Positions 10,539 to 24,300 of a DNA stretch of 64,000 nucleotides are shown piece after piece; the stretch's first letter is position 1; every line of letters begins with the position of its first letter. The notes under the pieces are model-generated. The model made no database searches and was not told the DNA's origin. It was given only the letters and a program-made list of their open reading frames with translations. The stretch spans positions 112,484,011 to 112,548,010 of the forward strand of contig CM070877.1 of assembly GCA_036365515.1 (NCBI GenBank). Direction: 5' to 3'. A program made the position numbers and the translations under genes. The stretch is from Torymus aiolomorphi. Lineage: Eukaryota > Arthropoda > Insecta > Hymenoptera > Torymidae.

Positions 10539-13500
10539 GTATTACCAATATTATTATTATTATTTAGCGAGTCTTTGTAATGTTTTTCACGCATAGCTCT
10601 ATCTACTGAAAAATCTCAGGTGAGATCTCACCCTAATGAAAAAACTCACGTGAGATCTCAGGTGAGAACTCACATGAGATCTCACGTGAAATCTCACGCC
10701 AAAATCTCATCTGAAATTCTGGTCCGCGAGCTACTAAAATCTCTTTAGTAATAAAAACCCGCTGCCAATTCATTGGCACGTAGCTTCCTCAAATTAATTT
10801 ATCAATTCCTTTTTTTATACTTCTATAAAATAATTTTTCTCAAAAACAAATGAAGAAAATGTATTGAAATTTTAACCAAATATAGTTTTTAGTAAGTGTA
10901 ATAAGTGGTTAAAATTTTGAGTCGATTTATGAAATATTCTCTGAAAAACAAGTATTCGAAAATATTTTAAAATAATTAGTTCTATAAGAAATAACAAACA
11001 TCTGTATTATTTTAATAAATAGTTTATTTTCATAATCTTATCTGCTTTCATAATGATTGAAAACTTACTGTAGGGTTATATTTTTAATTTTATTTAAATA
11101 ATACCGTCTTTAGTTATTCATAAAAAAATACATGTTTTTTGAGTGATCGACAATTTCATTAACCCACCTTCATTATACCTCGTTGCAATATTTTTGAATA
11201 ATGAACCTAATAGCTTATTAAATTAGAAAAAGCAAGTAAACAATACGCGTGCGTATCGCGCGTCATTTCCACTTTCTAGTAACATATATTCTTTAAATGA
11301 GAGCTTAAATATTTTCTCAAAACAATCAACACGTTCTTTAAAAAACTATTTTTTTTAAGTATATTCTAACAACACAATTTGTCTATAGCCCTTTTATTTA
11401 TTCTAATCTCATCTATTCAACAACCACTCTCTACAAATGGTAATATTTTTTTCATGACTGTACGAATAATAACATTGTTAATAAAACTTTCTACGAAAGT
11501 ATAAAATAAGGCAAGTATAGAAGTTTTTTAGTCTATAAAATAATAATATTTATGATTTTTTAAAAGAAATCAAATAAATACTAGTGAAAAAGTCTTTTAC
11601 TTCTTTGAGTCAATGTATGCTGATGCTGAACAAATTATATGTTACTAAATACATTCAAATTATTCACTGCTAATCAAACAAACGAAAGTTGTGAAATCAA
11701 TTATCGATAGTCAAGTAATGCAAACAACTCTCCGAAACAACTGTATATGACTATTCTCAGAAATGTATTCGAATTTGTTCAAATTTCTATACAAATTAAA
11801 TACAAGAAAGTACTGAAATCAATTAATTGTAGTCAAGTACCGGCCATAAGAACTTTTCGTACATCGCGTGTAAAATTACATTTTACGCCCACGTTGTAAC
11901 TTCAAAATTATTCAGCCATCGGGTATAAAGTACTACATAACGCCCAAGAGGCCCAATAGCTCACACACTCCTACAAAACTTTATAGTACCTACGTACTTT
12001 ATGCCCGAAAATTATTTTTTCCGCCCTTTAACCTCAAAATGCCATCTTAAATGTCATTTTGCGGCCTCGGACGGAAAAATACGTTACTGAAACGTGGACG
12101 TAAGAGAATTTTTACCTCATGCGACTTTTCGACCTCGGCCGAAAAACGTCGCATGAGGTAAATAATCCTCTTCCGCCCGCGTTAGTAATATACTATTTCT
12201 TACTCGCCCACCCGAAAGTACGTACTTCCGGCCCGCATCTCCGGGCCGAAAGAGAAACTTTCGCATCCTATTTTAGACCAACCGCGCGCTCTGATTGGCT
12301 GCCGAAATTTCCTGACCCGCGGCGCTTGAGCGCCCGCGCGCATATCCGATGAAAGATGTTTGTGCGGTGTGAAGGTTAGACACGTACAAAATAAAGAGAG
12401 GAAAGTGCACGGGTGACGAGAAAAAAGAGTTAGTTGAAATAAAAAGTGGTGTTGTTTGATCGTGGTCATTGTTTTTTCCTCTTTTTTCCTATACACGTAC
12501 TTTCGAGTCGTGTAGAAACAATTAAGTAAACGTACGGACGGGAGCGTCCGAGGAAAACATGTTTGTGTGGTGTGAAGGTTAGACACGTACGAAATAGACA
12601 GAGGAAAGTGCACGTGTGACGAGAAAAAAGAGTTAGTTGAAATAAAAAGTGGTGTTGTCTTTTTTTAATGAATGTGTTTCTGGTGCCCGCCCCGACCAGC
12701 AAAACCTCGGCTTCGCCTCGGTCTTGCAAATGTCGGGCGGGCATCAAACCATCTGTGTAACAGCGAAAAAAACCAGCTCTCCACGCCGGGCCGAAAGAAA
12801 AAACAGTCGGTAATATCGACCGAGCTACCCAAAGCGGCCGACAGAGGCACTACTACCGAGCGGGCCGCTAGAGCAGCTCTAGACTTCTCTTGTCCTTCCA
12901 AGATGTGTAATATTATAGAAAGTTCAAAATTGAGAAGGAATACTGAAAAATAGTGATGTGTTGGTAATTATGTAATTTTTTTATATAGGCTTTGACTTTT
13001 CGTGAATACCTGAAAAAATTCTTATGAATTTTAGAAATAAAAAGAAGGCATTATAGTTATATAATTAATAGTATATTACGATACGTGGGCCGGAAATTGG
13101 ATTTCCGGGCCGTGCGTGGTATGACGCCCGAGACGAAGCCGAGGGCGTCATAACACACAGCCAGGGCATCCAATTTCCGGTCCAAGTATTGTATACTATT
13201 TTTCTTACTCCCCGGCCGAAAGTACGTTCTGTAATTGTTAAATAATTGATAAAATTGCGTTGTCGTCTGCTAGCTGTGTTTGAGTGTTAGTTTTTCTTTC
13301 GGCCCGCTCGGTAGTAGTGCCTCTGTCGGCCGCTTTGGGTAGCTCGGTCGATATTACCGACTGTTTTTTCTTTCGGCCCGGCGTGGAGAGCTGGTTTTTT
13401 TGCCATCTGCTACTTTCGCTGTTACACAGATGGTTTGATGCCCGCCCGACATTTGCAAGACCGAGGCGAAGCCGAGGTTTTGCTGGTCGGGGCGGGCACC

Positions 13501-16500
13501 AGAAACACATTCATTAAAAAAAGACAACACCACTTTTTATTTCAACTAACTCTTTTTTTTCGTCACACGTGCACTTTCCTCTGTCTATTTCGTACGTGTC
13601 TAACCTTCACACCACACAAACATATTTTCCTCGGACGCTCCCGTCCGTACGTTTACTTAATTGTTTCTACACGACTCGAAAGTACGTGTATAGGAAAAAA
13701 GAGGAAAAAACAATGACCACGATCAAACAACACCACTTTTTATTTCAACTAACTCTTTTTTCTCGTCACCCGTGCACTTTCCTCTCTTTATTTTGTACGT
13801 GTCTAACCTTCACACCGCACAAACATCTTTCATCGGATATGCGCGCGGGCGCTCAAGCGCCGCGGGTCAGGAAATTTCGGCAGCCAATCAGAGCGCGCGG
13901 TTGGTCTAAAATAGGATGCGAAAGTTTCTCTTTCGGCCCGGAGATGCGGGCCGGAAGTACGTACTTTCGGGTGGGTGAGTAAGAAAAAATAATTTTCGGG
14001 CATAAAGTACGTAAGTACTATAAAGTTTTGTAGGAGTGTGTGAGCTATTGGGCCTCTTGGGCGTTATGTAGTACTTTATACCCGATGGCTGAATAATTTT
14101 GAAGTTACAACGTGGGCGTAAAATGTAATTTTACACGCGAGGTACGAAAAGTTCTTATGGCCGGTACTTGACTACAATTAATTGATTTCAGTACTTTCTT
14201 GTGTTTAATTTGTATAGAAATTTGAACAAATTCGAATACATTTCTGAGAATAGTCATATACAGTTGTTTCGGAGAGTTGTTTGCATTACTTGACTATCGA
14301 TAATTGATTTCACAACTTTCGTTTGTTTGATTAGCAGTGAATAATTTGAATGTATTTAGTAACATATAATTTGTTCAGCATCAGCATACATTGACTCAAA
14401 GAAGTAAAAGACTTTTTCACTAGTATTTATTTGATTTCTTTTAAAAAATCATAAATATTATTATTTTATAGACTAAAAAACTTCTATACTTGCCTTATTT
14501 TATACTTTCGTAGAAAGTTTTATTAACAATGTTATTATTCGTACAGTCATGAAAAAAATATTACCATTTGTAGAGAGTGGTTGTTGAATAGATGAGATTA
14601 GAATAAATAAAAGGGCTATAGACAAATTGTGTTGTTAGAATGTACTTAAAAAAAATAGTTTTTTAAAGAACGTGTTGATTGTTTTGAGGAAATATTTAAG
14701 CTCTCATTTAAAGAATTTGGTACTCAGTTTGAACGGATATTGAGAGGGAGGGTGAGAGGGAGAGAGAGAGGGGGGAGTGAAAGAGAGGGACAGAGAGCCT
14801 GTGAGACAGGGGGAGAGGGATGGGGCGAGAGGGAGGGAGGGAGGGAAAGAATAATACTTGCGTTAGTTTAAACTTTTGTAAAAAGTTTTTTTAGATAGAT
14901 TCCACAACTTTATAAGAGAAAATAATAAATAATTACATAGTATGTGAAAACTGCATTATGAGATTTGTTATAGTATATTATTAATAACATTATTAAATGG
15001 TAATATAGTTATTCAAAAAAGTTTTAAATTTGAATGTTTTTTAAGAAGCTTGATAAAATGATTACATTAGTAAAATTTTTTGAAATAATATCAAACGTGT
15101 ATTTTTTTTTTAGGTATGATGATAAATTAACAATTAACAATACTATTAATTGTAAAGTCATATGAAAATATAAATTTTTTTATTTTTATAGATACTTATA
15201 CAGAGATAAATGTAGAATATGTTATGCATGCAATCCAAACTCCAGAATGCATGTTACCAAACCAGTATCACTATGGGCAAATGCTTCATAAAAATGCTTA
15301 TAGCGTAACTTTCTGACAGAAACAAAGGTTCTAATGTACATACTTCGATCTACATGTCAGCACATCTTTTGCTTTCTTTAAAAGTTGATTTGAATCTGAG
15401 CACTATGTGTTTTATGTGAAAGTGAGAATAGACTCAATTATATTTACATTATATTACAGATTTATTTATTTAAAGATATAAAGAAAATATGCTCCGGCCC
15501 ATACGAGTATTTAGAAAACTTGAAGCTCAAAGTTTGCCAAGAAGTTGAGTTCTTGTGTCATCTACTATTTTCATAACAGTAGCAGATACAAATTTTGTTC
15601 TTTAATTTTATCAAATTTGAAAAGCTTTGAACACAGTCATATAGTCAGTTCTTTACGAGTAACCATTGCTGCTTGTTTTTTTGATGATTGACAAAATACT
15701 CTGTACCTCCTTAATACATACTGGGTTCTGAGCTGGGTGTATTTCTTGTCTATACACAATTTTATTTGGGTATACGCCAGCTGTCAATGCTGCTTTTACG
15801 ACAGCCCAGTTTTCAAAATTTAAATTTAAATTTCTGATATCACTTGATCCTCTAGCTTTTATAAAACTTGAAACTCAAAGTTGACAAAAAGTTTAGTTTT
15901 CATGCCAACTACAATTTCCGTAACAGCAGCTCATACAAAATTTTTTCACAAAATACTCATCCATATTGTAATCAATAAAATAAAATTATAATTTCAAACT
16001 AATTCTTTCACTTTCTGTGCAATACCGTCTAAAACATCTTAGTTGTATCTCCCAACATCTTTTGTCACATTTTGAAGATCTATTGAATGTATACGAATTG
16101 GAGAATGAAATCAGGATATTTCTACATTATTTTCTTGTAGGTCACGCTTGTAGATTTACATTTCTTCAGGCAGTTGTTTATAATATGCAAAAGTAGGTTT
16201 TTCTACCACCAACATATAGTCAAACAACATTAGCTTTGAAATGTATCAGGCAGATCACTACGTTATTTATTATTAAAGAATTTCCAACAATCCCTCGAGA
16301 AAAGCACAGGTTGAGCTTGTTCCATGAGTCTTCAAAAAACTTTACCAGCTCTAATATGATCTCCAACTAGATAGATGATTTCTCCTTCTAAAATCACAAT
16401 TTACTTATTTTATTTTGAAGAACTAATTTTTAAAAACTTGTATTCTTTTAATTCATTCATTTTTATAATACTTTTTTCGCACTTTCTGTGCAATACCGTC

Positions 16501-18334
16501 TAAAACATTTTAGTTGTAGCTCCCAACAGCTTTTGTCACATTTTGAAGATCTATTGAATGTATACGAATTGGAGAATGAAATCAGGATATTTCTACATTA
16601 TTTTCTTATAGATGACACTTGTAGATTTCCATTTCCTCAGGCAGTTGTATAATATGCAAAAGTAGGTTTTTCTACCACCAGCATATGGCCAAACAACATT
16701 AGCTTTGCAATGTATTGAGCATATCACTACGTTATTTGTTATTATAGAGTTTCCAACAATCCCTCCAAAAAAATCATAGGCTGAGCTTGTTACATGAATC
16801 TTCAAAAAACTTCACCAGCTCTAATATTATTTCCAACTAGGTAGATGATCCCTTCTATTAAAATCACAATTTTCTAATTTTATTTTGAAGAACTAATTTT
16901 TGAAAACTTGTATTCTAATAAAACTAATTTCTTTTATATTCATAATACTTTTTTGCACTTCCTGTGCAATACCGTCAAAACATCTTAGTTGTAGGTTAAT
17001 GTCACTACTTAATGTCACTATTATTAAAATTCATGGTTTTATCCATTCTTTGACGCATTGATATGCAATGAACTTCATCAATTTTTAGTGTGTTTTTATG
17101 TTAATATCTTTTTCAAGCAGTATTTGAACTTTAAGCAAAAAATTAAAAATGAGGCCTGAATCTGGAAGAATTAATGTACTGTAAATTAAAAAATACTTGA
17201 GCATGATGCACTTTTAATAACCTGAGAAAATCTTATATCTCACTATTTCCGGGTTTTAATAATGCTAGATTACCTTTAGAAATCATAGGGCCAGTTAAAG
17301 CATCCATGATTAAAACACCATAAAGTAGAACGAGGCTCTGCTAGATGAATATTATCTGCAACAGTATTTCTATTTTTTCTACTACAGGTTGCGTGCTTTG
17401 ACAGACTTGTACATAATCTTTTGGTGGCCTTAATACATAATAATAATGAGATTTTGATTCACACCATAAACATGAAAAATTTGTAAAGAATGCTATAATA
17501 ATATATGTTCAACTCCTGAACTCTTCTATAATGTTACAAACTATTTAATCATAATCTACTTGTCAATTGTCCTTGTTATGATATAACTCTGTAATAATAA
17601 AAAAAGATTTCACAAAGTAACAATACTTATATTAGATTAATAACATTATTTTTTTTATTTTATAATCAAAGTTTGCTACTTATCTGAATATATGTGAAAC
17701 TTTAAGCAGAAAATGGAACGAAGCCTGAATCTGAAAGAATTTATGTAAAATGTAAAATTGAAGAGTACTTGAGCATGATGCACTTTTAATAATCTGAGAA
17801 AATCTTAATATATCACTATTTCCGGATTTTAATAATGCTAGTTTACCTTTAGAAATCATAGGGCTTTCCACAATTAAAACACCATAAAGTAGAACGAGGC
17901 TCTGCTAGAGGAATATTATCAGCAACAGTATTTATATTTTTTCTACTACAGGAGGTTGCGTGCTTTGACAGACTTGAATATAATCTTTTGGTGACCTTAA
18001 AATACATAATAATAATTTTGAACTCTTCTATGTTACATACTATTTAATCATGATCTACTTGTCAATTATCCTTGTTCTGATATCTCTGTAATAACAAAAA
18101 AAAAAGATTTCACAAAGTAACAATACTTATATTAATAAAATTATTTTTTTTATTTTATAATGATAGTTTGCTACTTATCTGAAAATATATCTGAGATATA
18201 CCAAGTCCATTTAAAATATCTATCGAATTTCAATGATGTAAAAAGTCTTGATTGAATATATAACCTGTAAATGATGGTTGTATACGGACTAATGCGTATA
18301 TTAGAAAGTATGTTTATATGCGTGCGTGTGTGCG

Positions 18335-18372
<38 letters not shown>

Positions 18373-21300
18373 ACACAACACTGAAACAGGAAACCGGAAG
18401 TGGGAAGAAAACTGCGATCGAATGGAGAATTGTGAAAATGAAACATGACATAAAATTTTTCACTATTTAATATCTCGCATACGAGAAAATCTTTTTACAT
18501 GAAACTTTTTTGCAACATGATATAACGAAATGGAATGTTGTTATTTAATTTGAGCGAATATAAAAGCCATTTAAAATTGCAATAAATACTTCAAATTCTC
18601 GGGCACTCATTTCAATGTATATGTAGCGCGGTCGTTCCTCAGGCCTGTTCTAGAATACTTGCCTTCGGAGCGCTCCCGCGCTCCTTGATATAAAGCCGTT
18701 TTCGAAAAATTTCGATATGAAAAGATGGCTAAAACAGTTTTAGCCTAAAATATCTCTCAAATTCATAAACGAATTCTTTTATTACCATAAGAACTAATAT
18801 AATAAATAATATACAATAAACTCAACATCTCTACAAAATTTCAAAGAAATTGAGGTGGCTCATGCGTGTGGTGCCGTATAAAGTCGGGGCCCCGCAAGGG
18901 GCTTCTTTATTATTGGCAAATTAAGTTAACGTATTTTACGTAAATTTATTGTAAATAACTTCTAAATGTTCAAACAAAAAAAAGATTTTATAAATAAGTA
19001 AAAACTTTGCTAATTTGTCGCTACATTTATATGACTGGTCGCAGTGCGCATGCGCAGTAGCACATTTGTAACGTTTATTGTTAATATCTTTTTTGTTTGG
19101 TCGTTAACCTATAATTCTGATGATATCATTAGATTCTTCACAAAAAAATCTTTAATTTCATATATTGTACATTAAAAACTGCTTTTTTACAAGTTACTAC
19201 GAAGCAATAAACTGTTCATTCCCATAAGGTTATGTGTTAAACGTACCTATTTATAAACTCAGTTTTTTCGATAATTTGGTCGTTGACCTACAATTTTCTT
19301 AGTACAGATCGAAAGTTTAATGTCTAAAGAACATATTTGTTAAGTTTAAGATGTATCTGCTTTTTTATAAGAAATCGCATGAGCCACCTTAAAACAATTT
19401 TACTCTAGTTATTGTGCAACCGAGAAAGTCATTTTCAGAAATACCATAATGTTAAATATCAAATATTTTAAAAAGTAGCCATATAATCTTGATCAAATTT
19501 TACACAGATATTGCCTATCTGGCAAACAAAATAGCCTATAAATTATGAGCTTATACATGGGTCGTCATTTAGAAATTACGATCATCAAAAAAACGTAAAC
19601 AAGTTTTCACCTCTAAATATCTTTACAAATCATGAGATAATTCTTTTACCTAAAGGACTTATAAAATAAATATATAAACTCTACATTTTCACAAAATTTG
19701 AACATGATTAAACAGATTTTTTTTCTCTAGTTATCAAGCGACAAAGAAAGAAACTTTGTAAAATACAAAAATTTTCAATATGAAATATTACAAAAAGTAA
19801 TGGTATGATCTTCATGAAAATTCGCACACATATTATCTATATCACATACAAAATTGTGTTGACACATTATTAATTGCATCTAATAAATGATTTAAAGAAG
19901 CGATTAAGCCAATTTTACTTCCAAAATCGCTAGACATACAAAGCTCAGTTTTTTCATTTATTAATTTTACTAAAAATATTTTAACCTCAAATATCTGAAA
20001 TTTATGGACCAATCATTTTGCCCCAAGAAATCGACATAAAAATCTAAAAAATACACCTCTACAAGAAATTTTGAAGCGAATAAGTCAATTTTATTCCAGC
20101 AATCGTTGCACATACAAAAATCATTTTTTTTATTTTTTCATTTTTCAATGTTTACGTTTTTTTTTATAATAGCAGAACACCCTATAAAAGAAAATTTTTT
20201 TTTAAAGATATATATCTATTTTAATTCTATTTCGAATGCTACCCATTCCCTTCGAATACATAGAGCTATTCTCAAGAAATTACGATTTGAAAAAAGGTTA
20301 AAAAAATTTTAAACTCAAATATCTCAGAAATTTATGGACCGATCACGTAGCCCAAAGAACTTAGTCGAGATCTATCCAAAATCTACCTCTATAAGAAATT
20401 ACAAAGCGATTAATCCAGGTTTACTCCATAAAACGTGCAACATAGAGAACACATTTTTTCCATTTTTTAATTTTTTTCTCAAAAACTAACCAACAGAATG
20501 GATTAAAATTTTCACAGATTATAGCAATTTATATTCCGCATTATCGTGAATTTTCTCCAAAAAATTGACCGTTTAGTTTAGGAGTTATTAGCTTTTTTAA
20601 AAAAAACACGTTTTTGTTAATAACAAGAGAACCGTGATAGCTAGAAATTTTTTTTTTTTTTAAATTATAGGTTTTTTTATGCTCTTTCGAATGCGACACA
20701 TCCCATTCAAAAAGGCTATAGCGGGATAAGATGGTCAAAATTGCACTCACCTGGATTTTTTTTTGGGATTGACCATTCGAAAGTACATTATTGAAAACCT
20801 CTCTAACCAAATTTTCAGCTCCCTAGGTGATGATTTGAGTCTCCTAACCTAAAAAACGTATTTTTTCGAAAAAATTTTTTTCCGCTCAACCCTTTCTTTA
20901 AAAAAATCTGAAAAAATTCACGGACGTATGTTTTTGAGCAAGAAAACAGCCTGATTTTTTCAGATTTAAAAAAAAAAAAATTGAGCTTAGGAAAAATTTT
21001 TTAATTTTTCAATGATTTTTTAGGTTATGTAGGTAATTTTTGGCTAACTTGTAAATCTTGATTTTTTTGTGTATTTTTTCCCGTTCTTTCAAATGGCGGT
21101 GTCCCAATTTGCGTTTTCGAGCCGGAACATACTCAAAATTCGAAAAAACCGATTTTTTAAGCATTTTTCACATGTTTTTGGCACATAACCTCAAAACCAA
21201 TAGCTAAATAAGTGTTTATGAACAATTTTTTTTTCAATTTCTTTCTATATCTTCGAATTCCACTGTCAGAACTACCATTTTTGCATCAAATAATGCTATA

Positions 21301-24300
21301 AAATCAAATTATAAACATTTTTTTCGTGTTTTTACCATGCTTTTGGAACGTAACCTTAAAGAAGATCGTTCAATACGTGTTAGGGCATACAAAAATATTC
21401 TAAAAATTTTTAGAATCGAGTATTACTTCGTCGGTAGCTACAAAGGGCCTGATATAGCCTTTTAATTAATTATTTTTATTCAAATTCATTTGTAGATAAA
21501 TAAAAATTAGTAAATATTTCTAATAGAAATTAATTATTATAAATATGTTATGAATATTTTTGTGCTTTTATTAAAACGATAAAATAAGTATGTACCATTT
21601 CATATTTGACCTTTATTCTTGCGAGAATTGTTTTTAGAAGTTCTATTTGACAAAATTACATGAGTAATAATTTTTAATATTGAATTATAATAATATTTTT
21701 AATCCTCGTCACTATCTTCGTCTATTACAGGACCAATATCTGAAGTAGTAAATAATTCGGAAAGAACTTTCGCTGGTCTAATAATTTTTGACTTATATCT
21801 TGCATGACTGAGATAATATATGACTGCAGCAATGTGAGAACAGGATCCTACAGTTCGTAATCCATTGGCACAGTCACACGCATGGCGTAGGATACCGCTG
21901 TATCCAATTGAGTTAGGTTTGTATTCGATGTAGCATTTGTAAGTCTTACTGTTAATATGCCTGGACCTTATTAATACTTTAATGATATTTGGTTTGATCT
22001 TAATATATTCCAAATTGATATTGTTACTATCATCCATTAACTCAGCCAAACAACATACGGCTTGACCTAATTGATAGGTACCTGAAAAAAATATTTTGAG
22101 ATCTCTTTCATTCATCTCCGGAAAGTCAATGATTTCTTGGGATGTTAGCTTGATCGTAGTAGTGGGCCGTCTAGACCATCTGGTTGTCTCAGCTTCTAAT
22201 GCTAAAGTATTTTCACATTGATTAGAATTTAACATTCTTTCGATGATTATACCTTGTAAGCCACCGTCATCTTTATCGCTATTCAAACGCTTACCAAAAA
22301 GGTTGTTGAAAAAACATGCAATTCTACAATATGCACCAGCTTTTAGTAAAAGTTTATTATCTAATTGCTGGTGAAGAAGCTTATACTTTTTACCAAGAAT
22401 ACGATGAACAGCCTCTACAACCCATCTCAATTTCGTAACGTAACGAGATTCATTCGATTCAGTCGTACTCAAGTTGGGTCTATTTCCCTTTAAGGCAGGC
22501 ATGAGAATCTTAAAGCCAAGACTTTTTAAATAAGGTATCACATCCCTAAAACCTCTATCTACAACGCAAACATCACCTTCTCTCATGATAGTTCTTATAC
22601 CATCTGGATCATCCATTACTTTCTTCATGATGCTTGCATCATTTTCTGTGGCTAAAAACGGACCAGGGACATCAACAACGAATCCGTCTGTGGTGCAAAT
22701 AGTGAATGGCTTGGCCAAAGGATATTTCTTCTGACCTGAATATGACTTTCTTTGGTATTCATTATTTTTACTTTTTTGGTGACGTAAGTAAGTTCCATCA
22801 AAAACCAAAACAAGCTCGTTCTCTAATTTAAACAGTTTTTTGCATAAATGGAAGTGTGATCACGTATGAGATCCTCCCTTTTAATACTTTTTACTCCAAA
22901 ATATTTCGGTAGGACATCTTTTTCAAATGAATTAATTACTGATTCACAAAAATCTGAAACTTTTATTTCGTTTTCTATTGCGAAAATAGACGAAATAAAA
23001 TTATTCGACAATCCAGTTCGTAATTTAAATAAACATATAACCAGAGCTTGTGTATCGTCTCTAGAATCCGATGATCTCATGGAAACTAATAATTTTCTCA
23101 GCTCTTGCAATTGATCAGTCGAAAGACTAGTAAAAGAGAATAATTGTTTTTCGCTAAGCTCTGATGATTTTATTTTATCTAAAAATGTTTTCGAGGCTAA
23201 ATCTGAAATTTAAAAAAAAATAAACATATTTCATCTGCAGTTAAAAAACTCGTGTTACTGTATATCTGTATTAGTTTCAGGTCATCATCAAAAAATCGTT
23301 TTTTTATTAAATGCTCGGTACAAACTCGATTGCCATTTGGAATAAAGATTTGCATTTCTTTGAAACATTGCAGTCTTGCAGTCAATGGTACACATGTCAA
23401 GTTATTTTTGTTTCTACAAACGCAACATGCTGTATGAGAAATCATAGTTCTTTTGAGGGGAAACTCGGTGGAAGGTTTTTTTTCTACAGTTGGTTTTAAC
23501 ACTACCTCAACAACGCTCCCTGAACTCTGAGAGCTGGGTATTTCCGAGCTTGACTGCGAACTCATTGGCTGACTTTGATCACTGGTTGAAGGTTCTACTT
23601 TTCGTGTCCCAAAAAAAAACAAGTCTTCTACATTTATCGCAAAGTTTAAACCCAATGTCAACATTATCCTAGCGCAAGAAAAAACTGTACCTTTCTGCAC
23701 ATTTCTGTACATTTCCGTACATTTCCGTACATTTCCGTACATTTTTGTACATTTTCGTATATTTTTGTTACTTAAGAGACTTTTGTACAGATTTGTACAG
23801 TTATGTACGGAAATGTACAGAAATGTACAGGAATGTACATGAATATACGGTAATGTTGGTAAATAAAAATCAAAGTTTATTTATAATATTATAAAAAATG
23901 TGTTGTTAGCATTGAATTATTTGATATTCAATACATCCAAATATATATTTTGTGTGACTTTAATTTTGAGTTATTTTATCGACATTAACTTAATAACATA
24001 TCCTGCAATAATAGAATAACATAAAAACCTCACTGTCAACTCAATTATGGTAACATCAATCACATTTGTCGACTTTGGAATCATTATCATTTTTAAACTG
24101 AGAACGAATTTAATATGTTAATTACTAAAATGTACCATATAAGGGCGATTTGGATCATCACAGATAAGTATAATTCAATTGCGCAGATGGTAAAGGGTCG
24201 GCTTAGTAATCGAAAGATTGTGGGTTCGATTCCCAATAACAATCGGATTTATTTATTTTTAATTATTTTTTTATAATTTTATTGCTTTGTCCAACCCTTA

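Larger units (their letters stand above)
11291..14713. mobile_element. 3.4-kb long foldback (giant inverted repeat)
   Basis: Left arm 11291-12867 is the reverse complement of right arm 13300-14713 with very high identity. The unique centre is about 430 bp. The left arm carries an extra ~165-bp hairpin insertion (about 12031-12196) absent from the right arm. Several mirror-image open frames in both arms (for example around 12200-12900 and 13284-13980) are copies of each other and encode nothing recognisable. A second, forward-only copy of the right arm lies at 58990. Confidence 0.75.

Noticed and set aside
12119..13982. Several 70-137-aa open frames occurring as mirror pairs
   Set aside because: They are the same sequence read from the two arms of the foldback, match no known protein, and recur only with the repeat (also at 58859-59430).
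23197..23742. Start of the 23.7-kb open frame ([15 protein letters not shown]) as a genuine protein N-terminus
   Set aside because: These residues are translated from the GTAC repeats of an inserted element; the true N-terminal part lies beyond it at 24638-24767.
24171..24246. Functional tRNA-Thr (AGT)
   Set aside because: Anticodon stem is only four pairs and no acceptor stem forms.
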